64,000 bases of DNA from Henckelia pumila. Lineage: Eukaryota; Streptophyta; Magnoliopsida; Lamiales; Gesneriaceae. Every line of letters starts with the position of its first letter. Positions within the stretch are counted from its first letter, which is position 1. Made by a program: the position numbers and the translations under genes. The DNA lies in contig NC_133123.1 of assembly GCF_033568475.1 (NCBI RefSeq), forward strand, positions 159,851,753 to 159,915,752, written 5' to 3'. Below, in pieces: positions 23,041 to 34,668 of the stretch. The notes beneath the pieces were generated by a model. It was not told where the DNA came from, did not search any database, and saw only the letters and a list, made by a program, of their open reading frames with translations.

Positions 23041-24524
23041 AATATGATTTTGTTACCCCTTTTGTGTCTGCAAATGCATCTGGCATTTGATTTGCAATTC
23101 TTTGCAAGTGCACAATTTGTTGTACATTTTTCTCACATTGTTTGGTCCTTGGATCCAAATGTAACAATGATGGTACATACCATGTGATTTCTTTTTCGAT
23201 GTGTTTCTTTTCTCCCCTTAACATTGGGAATATTTTTTCATTAAAATGACAATCAGCAAAACGTGTTGTAAATACATCGCCTCTTTGAGGCTCAAGATAT
23301 CGAATGATTGATGGACTATCATAACTGATATAAATACCGATTATTTTTTGAGGACCCATTTTTGATCGTTGAGGTGGTACAATAGGCACATACACCATAC
23401 ATCCAAAAATTCTCATATGAGAAATATTTGGTTCTTTACCAAATGCAAGCTGCAATGGGGAGAATTTATGATATGCACTTGGTCTGATGCGAATTAATGC
23501 CGCAGCATGTAAAATTGCATGTCCCCATATAGAAATAGGGAGTTTTGTTCTCATAATCATTGGTCTAGCAATCAGTTGTAGACGTTTAATCAATGATTCA
23601 GCTAATCCATTCTGTGTATGAACATGAGCAACAAGATGTTCAATAGTAATTCCCATTGACATACAATAGTCATTGAAAGTTTGAGAAGTAAATTCTCCAG
23701 CATTATCAAGTCTTCTTGATTGTATAATCGGGAAATTGATTCCGCAATTTTATTATTTGAGCCATTAATCTTTCAAATGCCACATTCCGAGTTGACAATA
23801 AGCATACATGTGACCATCTGCTAGAGGCATCGATCAATACCATAAAATATTGAAATGGTCCACATGGTGGATGAATTGGCCCACAAATATCACCCTGAAT
23901 ACGTTCAAGAAATATGGATGATTCTGTTTGGATTTTAGCTGGCGATGTTCTTATAATAAGTTTTCCAAGAGAACATGTTTTACATTGAAACTTATTATTC
24001 TGAAAGATCTTCTGGTCTTTCAATGGATGACCATGCGTATTTTCAATAATTCTTCGCATCATTATTGAACCAGGATGTCCCAATCGATTATGCTAATTGG
24101 TTAATATTGAAGAATTATTAACCAACATATTTGATTCGATTGACCTTATATATAATGCAATCCAGTAGGGAGCATTGATAATTTTTCAACCACATATTTC
24201 TTTCCTGATTTATATGTGGTAAGACACATGTATTTTTGATTTCCATCAGTTATCGTCTCAGTATCATACCCATGAGAATATATGTCATTAAAACTCAACA
24301 AATTTTTTTTTTGATCCTGGTGAATATAAAGCATCATTTATAAAAAAATTTGTACCATTAGGTAACAAAAAAATGTGCTTTTCCACAACCTTCAATCAAG
24401 TCTACAGGACCTGATATTGTATTCACCATTGTTTTTGTTGGTTTTAATTCCAAGAAATATATTTTATCTTGGAGAATGGTGTGCGTTGTACCACTATCGG
24501 GTATGCAAACTTCCATGGGTTTAT
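23041..24524 (-). pseudogene. Ty1/copia pol fragment (protease to integrase) inserted in E3 LTR
   Basis: Minus-strand copia polyprotein portion without LTRs. It contains a protease-like DSGTTHTIL near 24490, a GAG-pre-integrase zinc region (NRLGHPGSIMM, CKTCSLGKL), an integrase core (GDICGPIHPPCGPFQYFMVL) and a second part (AHVHTQNGLAESLIKRLQ) running to the post-core region. A stop (about 24090) and a frameshift (about 23700) break it. Boundaries are set by alignment of the two E3 LTRs: the other LTR reads GGCTTCCAAAAATCATAAC through this point. No target duplication or LTR flanks it, so it did not arrive as a normal copia insertion. Confidence 0.85.
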
Positions 24525-24999
24525 AAAAATCATAACAATTCTGAACGTCGCTCTATTTCAAAACTGATAGATAATAAACGATCAGAACACTGTAGAGAAC
24601 AACATACTCGAATCTAGAATGATTCTAACAACATCCAAAAACTAGAATGTATCTGATCGTAGAAAAACTTACGATAGAACGAAGCTCTCGCAGCAGTGAT
24701 CGCTAATCTGCCTTCAGAAATAATTACCAACAGACGGATCGAGCTCGGACTGAAATCCCAAAGCTTGGAATGAGAAGGGGGCGGCTCTAATGGAGGAGGC
24801 GTGCAATGAGGAAGAAGGAGAAGATTTTTCCAATCAAATCCAAGTGTAGATAATATATGAAAATCAATATTTGCATTTTAGTCCCTAAAATTTCCAAAAT
24901 TTGCAAAAAGGACCCTGATCAAAATCAAGTCGGCTCGAGAACTCTGTAATCTCTAATTAACTCAAATAAACTCATTTAAGATAAAAACGGGGCGTTACA

Positions 25000-25014
25000 A
25001 TTCTCCCCCACTAA
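25000..25014 (-). other. E3 polypurine tract
   Basis: Minus-strand TAGTGGGGGAGAATT directly before the 3' LTR start TGTAACGCCCC. The nearby motif TTTCGAGGAAGAAATC (25018-25035) is the E3 version of a dyad shared with E4-E6. Confidence 0.75.
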
Positions 25015-25126
25015 GAAGAGATTTCTTCCTCGAAATCAACGAGAACCACAACTCATAAGATAGAATAAAGAAATAAAGACAGTAAGAAGAACTCACGTCA
25101 TCCAAATAACTCCGAAAATCACTGAC

Positions 25127-26171
25127 TCATGTCAGATTTATCTCCCAAGTTGCTTCCTCGACTCCGTGACGGCTCCACTGCACTTTCACCAATGGAATCA
25201 ACTTGGTTCTGAGTTGCTTTTCTTTCCGATCAAGGATCTGAATCGGTCGCTCAAAGTAGCTCAGAGTCTCGTCTAACTCGGCTCCATCAGGCTGAAGGAT
25301 ATGAGAAGGATCTGGATGATAATTTTGCAGCATAGAGACGTGAAAAACATCGTGAATACCAGATAAAGATGGAGGAAGTGCAAGTCTGTAGGCAAGATCG
25401 CCTATATTCTCGAGGATCTCGTATGGCCCGATGAATCTCGGAGATAACTTCCCTCTCTTTTCGAATCTGACAGTGCCTCTGAAAGGAGAAATCTTAAGGA
25501 ATACACGGTCTCCCTGCTCAAAACTCAGAGGTCTACGTCTGACGTTCGCATAATTCGCCTGTCTATCTTGAGCTGACTTCATTCTGTTCTGAATGATCTT
25601 AACCTGCTCTGCCATATCTCTAAGCAAATCCGGTCCCAAATCTGGTGACTTGAACAAGTCGTCCCAAAACAACGGAGATCGGCATTTCTTACCGTACAAT
25701 GCCTCAAAGGCACCATACCGATACTCGCTTGGAAGCTGTTGTTGTAAGAAAACTCGACAAGAGGCAAAGAATCCTGCCAACTAGTGCCAAAGTCTAGCAC
25801 TATCGCTCGCAGCATATCCTCTAACGTCTGAATAGTCCGTCTGACTGTCCATCCGTCTGAGGATGATAAGCTGTACTCAGAGTATCAAGTGCCTCCTGAA
25901 GACTATGCCAGAAGTGCGAAGTGAATCTAGGATCTCTGTCTGAAACGATCGACTTCGGCACACCATGCAATCTCACAACATTGCTAACATACAATTCAGC
26001 CATCTGATCATGACGATACGTCATCCTGTACGGAATAAAACAAGCTGACTTCGTCAATCGGTCGATCACTACCCAAATAGCATCGCATCTTCGAACGGAT
26101 CGTGGTAGCTTCGTGACGAAATCCATGGAAATGTGATCCCATTTCCATTCAGGAACAGATAGACTATGCAA
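25127..26171 (-). pseudogene. E3 integrase and chromodomain-like C-terminus
   Basis: The core starts at 26171 after a TAG (CAG expected) that separates it from RT/RNase H. It shows EWKWDHISMDFVTKLP (first Asp) and [13 protein letters not shown] (second Asp). The third region HPQTDGQSDGLFRR is frameshifted exactly where GQSERT, with the catalytic Glu, is expected. The C-terminal half (25780-25127) contains KISPFRGTVRF, GPYEILENIGDLAYRLALPP and the chromodomain-type ending IPLVKVQWSRHGVEEATWE, which in chromoviruses directs insertion to heterochromatin. The last residues are shifted in frame. Confidence 0.88.
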
Positions 26172-26204
26172 CAGACCTCCTGGTCGCTTCCGCTCTGCTT
26201 TTAC

Positions 26205-28079
26205 CTACTGACAATTCAAACACCGAGATACAAACCTCGCTACGTCGCTCTTCATTCTCTTCCACCAAAACTGAATCTTCAGATCGTTGTACATCTTACA
26301 ACCTCCAGGATGAACGCTGAACCGACTGCAATGAGCCTCTCGAAGAGTACGCTGTCTCAACTCCAAAATATCAGGCACAACAACAAGGTTATTCACAAAC
26401 AAAACATCATCTCTAACCTGAAATTCAGACTGATGTCCCGATCTGACTTTCTCTACTGAAACCTGAATGCTCGGTTCAGACTTCTGTGTTTTTCTGATTG
26501 CAACAAACAACTCCGGCTCGGCTTGAATAGCAAATACTCTGATAGTCTCCCTATCTGTTTCAAACTCTAAACCATAAGTGCAACAATCATCGATCAACTG
26601 AGAAACACCAATAGTAGAAAGAGATAAAGAACATAGCTTTCGGCTCAAGGCATCTGCAACTGCATTTGACTTTCCCGGATAATACTTGATTTCACAGTCA
26701 AAATCCTTCAACAGATCTAACCATCTTCTCTGTCTCATATTCAGCTCTGCCTGTGAAAACAAGTACTTAAGGCTCTTATGGTCAGAAAAGATCTCGAAAG
26801 ACTCACCATAAAGATAGTGATGCCAGATCTTTAGAGAAAAGACGATCGCAGCTAGTTCAAGATCATGAACCGGATAACGAGTCTCGTGCGGTTTCAGCTG
26901 CCTCGATACATATGCTATCACATGCTTATGCTGCATAAGAACACAACCCAAGCCTCGGTTAGAAGCATCAAAATAGACTGTGAAACCTCCAGTACCCTTC
27001 GGAATAGACAGAATTGGAGCACTGGTCAGTCTCCTCTTCAGATCAACAAAGCTAGCCTCACAATCTGGAGTCCAAACAAAAGGCGCATTCTTCTGAGTCA
27101 GCTGGGTAATTGGCTTGGCAATAGATGAGAAACCCTTGATGAAACGACGGTAATAACCAGCTAAACCCATGAAGTTTCGGATCTCCGACACTGAAGTAGG
27201 TCTAGGCCAATTCATAACTGCTTCAATCTTGCTGGGATCGACAGAAATCCCATCTTCAGAAATAATGTGACCGAGAAAGAAAACTCGATCTAACCAAAAT
27301 TCAAACTTAGACAGCTTGGCAAACAACTGCTCAACTCGCAAAATCTGCAATACGGTCCTCAAGTGCTCTGCATGGTCAGTACAGTTCTTTGAATAAATAA
27401 GAATATCATCGATGAAGATAATGGCGAAATCATCTAGATAACGCTGAAAGATACGGTTCATCAAACTCATAAAAACCGCTGGAGCATTAGTCAAACCGAA
27501 TGGCATGACTATAAACTCAAAATGACCATACCTCGTCCTGAATGCGGTCTTAGGAACGTCTTCCTCTCGCACTCTCAACTGGTGATAACCTGACCTCAGA
27601 TCAATCTTAGAGTAGACAGAAGAACCCTGCTGCTGATCAAAAAGGTCATCTATTCGGGGTAAAGGATACCTGTTCTTAACTGTATCCTGATTCAATTGGC
27701 GGTAGTCGATACAGAGCCGCATAGAACCATCCTTCTTCCAAACAAAAAGCACAGGAGCACCCCAAGGCGATACACTAGGTCTGATGTATCCCTTGGCAAT
27801 CAAATCCTCAAGCTGCTCCTTCAACTCTCTCAATTCAATAAGTGCCATATGATACGGAGCTTTGGAGATAGGTTGAGTATCTGGCACTAAGTCAATGCTG
27901 AATTCGATTTCTTGAATAGGTGGCAAACCATGAACATCTTTCGGAAATACATCAGCAAATTCTCTAACCACCGGTAAGTCTACCAAAGCTGGGCTAGATT
28001 TCAGTACATCAACCGCATAAACCAAAAATCCTTCTGCACCTCTCTGTAGCAAACGAGTCATAGATAACACTGAAATCAA
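26205..28079 (-). pseudogene. E3 reverse transcriptase and RNase H (domains largely intact)
   Basis: A 624-codon open stretch. RT motifs: [34 protein letters not shown] (motif A Asp present), [18 protein letters not shown], and the catalytic box [11 protein letters not shown]. RNase [13 protein letters not shown] (Asp), [19 protein letters not shown] (Glu), [13 protein letters not shown] (Asp), AVADALSR (Asp). The integrase zinc domain starts ([25 protein letters not shown]) before the stop at 26205. The first in-frame Met is probably not the true start; this is the middle of a polyprotein cut off by a TGA at 28113-28115 (Trp codon expected). Confidence 0.9.
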
Positions 28080-28115
28080 AGGAATTCTAGATCGAGAACC
28101 CTTACCAAAGAATTT

Positions 28116-28860
28116 TCACTCGTCTTCCATTTCAGGTCTGAACCTGACAACTTTTAGAAAACAATCGACTGTTGCCCTGTACTTGGTTAAAGCATCTATA
28201 CCGACAATACAATAAAAATCTGACAGTCCAAGTACAATACAGTCGAATTCTAACAAATTTTCTTCAAAACACAGTTCACAGTTCCTGAATAATCTGACAG
28301 AAACAATTCCTCCACCCAAAGGTGAAGTAACAGCTACTGCTGTAGGCAACAACTCAGTAGGCAAAGCATGCAATAACACAAATTTCTCAGAGATAAAGGA
28401 ATGGGAAGCACCTGTATCTATCAAGACATGAGCAGAATAACCGAAAATCGAACAGTTACCTGCTATAACATCGTCAGGTGCTGCCTGAGCCTGATCCTCT
28501 GTCAAAGCAAAGACTCGTGCCTGCTGTCTCGGAGGCTGATTTGCACTGGTACTACCTCCCTGTCTGTTCTGCTGCTGCTGAGGTTGGAAAGAGTGAACTG
28601 CAGAAGACTGCCTCTCAGGCTGAGCTGCAGGTCTAGACGAACTCCCACTCTGAGCTGTATCTCTGTTAAGCTGTGGGCACACTTTAGAGAAGTGTCCCGG
28701 TTGCTGACAGGTGTTACAATTGCCAAAGACTCCCACACACTGATCCGGTGAGTGTCTTCCTCCACACTTGCTGCAGTACATGGCTGAAGATCCAGAACTC
28801 TGTCCTGAACCGAATTGCTTCGAACCACTGGAACTAGAAGAACTGTTCCCCTGCCTCTTG
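28116..28860 (-). pseudogene. E3 gag zinc knuckles and aspartic protease
   Basis: Two zinc knuckles: CSKCGGRHSPDQC and CNTCQQPGHFSKVCP, the RNA-binding part of gag. After a Q/P-rich linker comes the protease: HVLIDTGASHSFISEKF (intact D-T-G), then CIVLGLSDFYCIVGIDAL. Read through in one frame as a gag-protease fusion, typical of Tekay. It ends at a TGA after MEDE. Confidence 0.88.
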
Positions 28861-29653
28861 AACTATTTACCTCTTGTTTTGTACTGATCCTTTCTGTTTC
28901 CCCCACTGCTACAACCTTCATACCTCTGCTACTGGTACTGATGCTGAGATGGTTGATTTTGATACTGAGACGGTTGGTTCTGATACTGCATCTGCTGCTG
29001 AGGTGCCACCTGATTACTCTTTGCCTCCACAAGCCTGCTTCTGCTCCCTTTGCGTGATTCATGGCATCCGCAAAGTTGTTAGGCCTGTTGGTGTTAACCA
29101 ACGTGAAGACGTCAGGGTTCAAACCATTGATGAACTGATCTGCCGTAGCTTCTTCATCTCCGGCAATTAGCGGCGCAAAACGCAACAGACTATCAAACTT
29201 AGCCACGTACTATTCAATGTTCAGATTCCCTTGCCTCAGTTTGGCAAACTCTGCTCCCTTATCTTTGCGATACGAGATAGGGAAAAATCACTTCTAAAAT
29301 TCAGATTTAAAAAGAGTCCAAGTAACTTCCGTACCTCTACTTTCAAATTCTTTCTTTGTCATGATCCACCAGCTGTTAGCACCACCACGCAGCTGATAAA
29401 TTACTAACCTGATTCGGCGGTCATCGGTGTAGTCAATGGAATCAAACAACTGATCCATATCATCCAACCAACTCTCACAGTCAACTGGATTTTCTAAACC
29501 CATCAACAACGGCGGATTGAACGACTGAAACCTCTTCAGCAAGGTTTCCATAGGAGTCGCTGAAGTATCCAACTAATCAACTTCAGTGCTAGCTTGCTCA
29601 GTCGTAGGAATAACTGGCGGTGTGTTTTTGTTTATCACTCGACGAGGACCCAT
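28640..29653 (-). pseudogene. E3 gag (capsid) with stops and frameshifts
   Basis: The start codon at 29651-29653 begins MGPRRVINKNTPPVIPTTEQ. Stops follow after EVD (about 29573) and after LFKSEF (29294). The capsid region is readable: NPPLLMGLENPVDCESWLDD, then ADQFINGLNPDVFTLVN in the next piece (29206 onward). The frame shifts after GLWRQ at about 28990. This is the usual chromovirus retrotrans_gag arrangement, not intact. Confidence 0.8.
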
Positions 29654-29937
29654 CTGATAATCAAAGGTTAGGACACGAGATATCTCAATCGCTACAATTA
29701 GTGCCCTTACAACCGCTTGGAATATCGGATACCAGTCGATAACAGAAACAGTTATATCTCAAGTAGATCATGCTTTATAAATCAAATCACATAACCATGT
29801 AATTCAATAATTCTCAATAATAAAGCATGCTCGCATGGAATTAAGTACACAGTTAAAATAATTCAAACACATGCGAGGAGCCAATATACGCAGACTCGAT
29901 CTACCCGCTCACTCTAGTTCGACCAAGAATCTTAATG

Positions 29938-29949
29938 CTCTGATACCAC
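29938..29949 (-). other. E3 primer-binding site (tRNA-iMet)
   Basis: Minus-strand TGGTATCAGAGC four bases after the 5' LTR end, a perfect match to the plant initiator-tRNA-Met primer site. Confidence 0.9.
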
Positions 29950-29953
29950 TTAA

Positions 29954-32020
29954 TGTGAGACATCGGTTCCAAAAAACTAATCTCTGGATTAAACAACAAT
30001 AAGGCATACAATAACCAAAGGTTAAAAGCAATAAAAATTATTTTTTTTGAAATAGTGCCTCGCTCGATCCGCATGATCTTGCGGATCAAGCGAGCAACTT
30101 TTGCCAAAGCTATTGCCCGAAAAACCCAGCCCTCGCTCGATCCGCAAGATATTGCAGATCGAGCGAGCCACAAAAATTTGAAACAGAGGACTACACAGCT
30201 TGCCCTCGCTCGATCCGCAAGATCTTGAGGATCGAGCGATGACAGAAACAGAGCCAAAAACAGCAGAATTCATGCTAGAAACTTGAGTCCAAAACCAACA
30301 ACATTTTATCATGCATTACAATCACCAGTTCTCCAATTAATACATGAAATTCTAGGGTTACACAACCGCTCAAAAGTATTGGATTTGCAACGACAAACTT
30401 TCAACACAGCTCGCATAAACAATACAATAACATAACGAAGTTTGATATCTAAACATGTTCAAATACAACTAGTTAGACATGCTGACACGACTTCTAAACC
30501 GAGTCTCACTACTAGCTCTCCCTCTTGCTGCTAGCCAGGCCTACGCTGACTTGGTCCTGCCCCACCTGTTGCCAAGTACACATACAAAACAAAGCAACAG
30601 CCGGATAAACCGGTGAGAATGACATTCCCAGTAAAAACAACATAACAAGTAATGAATATACAACATGCTATCAAAACAACATATTCAAGTCGAAGCTAAT
30701 GATATGCATGTCTTTAAAACCAGGATGTCAATTCTGATAAACAAGGGAGTGCTGCTCTGCTTTTGGGATCCCGAGGATGAGATCATGTAACGACTCACCG
30801 ACTCTCCCAATCGAAGTGGTTCCACGTATCCCACTCCTCTAGACTTTGAGAAACCATAATGATTATGCTAGAACTAGGAGAAATACTACAACCTAGTCCA
30901 CTCAATCATAGTTCCCAAACGTCTAAACAAAAAGGGCGGTTCTGCCCGCTGAAATCAAAGTAGGCTCAAGATGAATGCATAACAGAAACATAAACATAAG
31001 CCACATAACAAAACTCAATCAATCAACAAAATACAAGTTCCATATGCTAGAACAAGTATCGATGCAATATGTGATTTAAATAGGGAAACTCGAGAACCAA
31101 CAGTCCGAGTATGCTATCCCGCTACGATGACTGCTTTTACCTTTCAAGGCAAGTAGTTCCAATCTCTGGAAAGCTACAATAAAAGATTGTATCAAAGTCT
31201 AACCAATCTAAACAACAACAAGGCTCAAGGTAAAACTCTTTACCGATCTTCGTCCAACTCTTGACGATCAAAACGCTGTTAACTCTGGCTTGACAAAATC
31301 CAAACGAATCTGTCCAGATGAAATACAAGATCAATAACCAAGATCAACTTACAAGCCAAGTTCAACAACTTCAAAAACGGTTCAAATCTCCAAAACTCAA
31401 ATCGACGGCATAACGGCTATAAACTGAACAAACCGGAAACGCAGACAGCAGTTCAATACCGATATAATCTCATAACAATGCTAATACCACAACAACAAGG
31501 CAATACCAACAAATCTCAAAATTCAAACTTTCGAAAATGGCTTCCAAAAATCATAACAATTCTGAACGTCGCTCTATTTCAAAACCGATAGATAATAAAC
31601 GATCAGAACACTGTAGAGAACAACATACTCGAATCTAGAATGATTCTAACAACATCCAAAAACTAGAATGTATCTGATCGTAGAAAAACTTACGATATAA
31701 CAAAGCTCTCGCAGCAGTGATCGCTAATCTGCCTTCAGAAATAATTACCAACGGACGGATCGAACTCGGACTGAAATCCCAAAGCTTGGAATGAGAAGGG
31801 GGCGGCTCTAATGGAGGAGGCGTGCAATGAGGAAGAAGGAGAAGATTTTTCCAATCAAATCCAAGTGTAGATAATATATAAAAATCAATATTTACGTTAT
31901 AGTCCCTGAAATTTCCAAAATTTGCAAAAAAGACCCTGATCAAAATCAAGTCGGCTCGAGAACTCTGTAATCTCAGATTAACTCAAATAAACTCATTTAA
32001 GATAAAAAAGGGGCGTTACA
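29954..32020 (-). repeat. E3 5' LTR (uninterrupted)
   Basis: TGTGAGACATCGG to GGGGCGTTACA, 2067 bp, nearly identical to the 3' LTR apart from the copia fragment, suggesting a comparatively recent insertion. Palindromes are at about 30058-30258, the third with one mismatch. A TATA candidate lies near 31870-31885 on the minus strand. Confidence 0.93.
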
Positions 32021-33252
32021 ATTTCAAAAAGGCCACGGTTTTATAATGGAATACATTTTATCAGCATGAACCCGTTGGATATTGTCATGTCTTTGGCAAG
32101 GTTGACATCTTTTAGAGTATCTAATGCAATCCCTCAACATTGATGGCCAATAATATCCATGCCTCCTCACGAGCCATCTCATCTTAATTCCTAATTGATG
32201 TGCACCGCATACTCCTTAATGAACCTATTTCATGATTTCCATTGCCTCAGGGAACCCAATGCATCTCAACAACAAACCATTCATTCATTTCCTATATAAA
32301 TCATCTTCCACCAATATATAATTAAGGACTTTCATCCTCAAATTGTAAGGAGTTGGTTTCTCGGGGAACTGTAAGGCTTCTTTTAGTTCCTCTCTCCAAT
32401 CACCTGCCAAATTAACATCCACATTAAAAGTCTCAATTTGTAATCCCCTTTTTATGATGGAGGGATGATTCCTTTTCTGAATTAACACTAATCGATGAGT
32501 GAGTTCCTCAGACAATCTCAAGCCCGAAGCAATTTGTGCTAATTCATTGTCCTCCAAATTTTGCTGTCTTGGTACATATTGGAAATTTATCTCCTCAAAA
32601 TCATCAGCCAGCTGGGAAGCGGCTGCAAATAGGGGATCAATGACATACTTGTACATTTATACTCTCCAGCTACTTGCCGAAGTACCAACTGTGAGTCTCC
32701 AATTACTTGAACGTTCTTTGCTCGCAAATCTTTGAGTACCTCCAAACCAATTACTAATGCTTTATATTCAGCTTGATTGTTAGTACAAGAAAAATCCAGA
32801 TTAAAGGTCAAGGCTGTTTTTACTCCGGTTGGAGATATAATTACTATGTCTGCACCTGCAGTTCCCTCAGTGCTAGACCCATCAAATTCCAATGTCCATG
32901 GTGGTTCTTCGATCCCATACACAGAGATTTCCACTTTCTCTAGTATTGACTCATCAGAACCTAGATGGTGAGCTAAGAACTCCGCGATAGTCTGTCCCTT
33001 TATAGACTTTTGAGAACAATAAATCAATTTAAACTCTGTTAATGCTAATGACCATTTACCAATTCTACCTGACAACACCGGTCTACTAAGCATGTATTTG
33101 ACCAAATCAGTTTTTGACACAACAAATACAGTTGACTGAATTAAATAATGTCTCAATTTAGTATATGCATAGAACAGAGTCAAATACAATTTTTCAATAG
33201 CAGAATATTTACATTCCACCTCATGGAGTGAACGACTTAAATAATATATAGC
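32021..33252 (-). pseudogene. E2 RNase H, second (archaeal-type) RNase H and integrase N-terminal remnant
   Basis: After RT the first RNase H tail is readable (SLHEVECKYSAIEKLYLTL, RPVLSGRIGKWSLALTEF). It is followed by a second RNase H: PWTLEFDGSSTEGTAGADIV, SCTNNQAEYKALVIGLEVL, VQVIGDSQLVLRQVAGEYK, with the D-E-D pattern. A second, archaeal-like RNase H of this kind is diagnostic of the Tat lineage. A linker (QQNLEDNELAQIASGLRLSE) ends with VEDDLYRK and a stop at 32285. From 32284 to 32021 the integrase zinc domain is degraded by several stops, up to the E3 junction. Confidence 0.85.
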
Positions 33253-34668
33253 CTACTCTTTATTTTCTTCATTGTTTTGGGCTAATAAACACCCTATTGA
33301 TTTCGGAGCGGCTGCAATATATAATTTCAAAGGAACTCCATACCTTGGAGGCATAAATATTGGTGGTTTGGATAAATATTCCTTTATTCTCTCAAATGCT
33401 TCTTGGTGGTGAGCTTCCCACATGAATTCGTCAGGTTCCTTGAGCTTCAATAACTTGGAAAATTCTTTAGTTTTACCTGCCAGGTTTGAAATGAATCTTC
33501 TTAAGTAATTTACCTGGCCTAAGAACCTCTGTACTTCCTTTTTACTCTTTGGTGGCCTAGCCTCTAGAATGGTGTTGGACTTGTTTTGATCCACTTCAAC
33601 ACTATGCTGGTGCACCAAAAACCCCAGAAAGTTCCCAGCTTTAACTCCAAAGGCACATTTCATTGGATTTAACTTTAGATTATGTTTCCGCATCCTTTCG
33701 AAACTCTTTCTCAAATGTTCCACATGATCTTCTGCTTTTCTTGACTTCACCACAATATCATCGATATATACTTTAATGGAGTGGTTAATCATATCATGAA
33801 AGATTGCATTCATTTCCCTTTGGTAAGTTGCACCAGCGTTCTTTAATCCAAATGGCATCACAAGCCATTCGAAAGTACCAATAGCACGTGGACACCTAAA
33901 GGCAGTCTTTGAGGTATCTATTTCATCAATTTTTATTTGGTTATACCAAGAATAACCATCCATAAAAGACAACAATTTATTGTTGGCTACTGAGTCAATG
34001 AGCATATCAGTTATTGGCATCACATATACATATTTTGGAGTGGCTCTATTAAGATCCCTGAAATCAATACAAACTCTCAACTTCCCATTCTTTTTAATTA
34101 CAGGAACTACATTTGAAAGTCATTCCGCATATTTGATTGGTCTAATGAACCCTGCTTTCAACAATTTCTCTATTTCATCATTTACCTTTGTTTCTACTTC
34201 TTTAGACATTCGCCTTAATGGTTGTTTGAATGGCTTGAAATCGTCTTTGATAGGAAGACGATGTTCTACCAAGTGCCGATCCAATCCAGGCATGTCTTCA
34301 TAACTCCAAGCAAAACAATCTTTAAATTCTGCCAATAATTCTTTCATCATGATCTTCAATTCATCTGTGAGCAACGCACTAATATACACATGTTTCGGAT
34401 TATCGAAATCTCCCAAGTTCATTTCCTTTAAAGGATCTTGAACCTGAGGTTGGTGATCCTCTAACTGTGATGGTGCATATGCGAGATCTTCCAGCTGTAA
34501 TTCTTCAAAAGAATCAAGTTCTTCTTCAAAAATAATCTCCGACCCATTCACTTCCCATTCTAAACTATCCCGTATCAAGTCAATTGTTTGCTGCACTTGG
34601 GCTTTCTTGATGGAGGTTGCAGCTGCCTCTAGTTCCACTTGATGGAACTCAATCATCAACACCTTCAA
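33253..34668 (-). pseudogene. E2 reverse transcriptase
   Basis: The linker from protease (MKVLMIEFHQVELEAAA...) leads to KEVETKVNDEIEKLLKAGFI. A TGA at 34117-34119 replaces the Trp expected before LSNVVPVIKKNGK. Beyond it RT is open: RVCIDFRDLNRATPK, SFMDGYSWYNQIKI (motif A), MPFGLKNAGATYQREMN, and the catalytic box VYIDDIVVKS intact. The connection ends FMWEAHHQEAFERIKEYL and reaches a stop (33250-33252) before the RNase H. One or two substitutions account for the breaks, so this domain decayed little. Confidence 0.88.

Larger units (their letters stand above)
21448..24999 (-). repeat. E3 3' LTR, interrupted by a copia fragment
   Basis: Begins TGTGAGACCTCGG and ends GGGGCGTTACA. It aligns with 29954-32020 throughout except for 23041-24524, which is absent from the other LTR. 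Excluding that, it is about 2.07 kb. It contains three palindromes at 21555-21735. A minus-strand TATA candidate (CATATATTATC) is at about 24850-24860. Confidence 0.92.
21448..32020 (-). mobile_element. E3: Tekay-like chromovirus (Ty3/gypsy) inserted in E2 integrase
   Basis: LTRs are at 21448-24999 (inflated by a copia fragment) and 29954-32020. The PBS is TGGTATCAGAGC (tRNA-iMet) and the order gag, protease, RT, RNase H, integrase, chromodomain-like tail is Tekay-type. The flanking 5-mers do not match (AACCT at 21443-21447, ATTTC at 32021-32025), unlike the other elements here. Either the duplication has decayed or the element arose by recombination between copies. Coding is broken by several stops. 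Confidence 0.9.
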
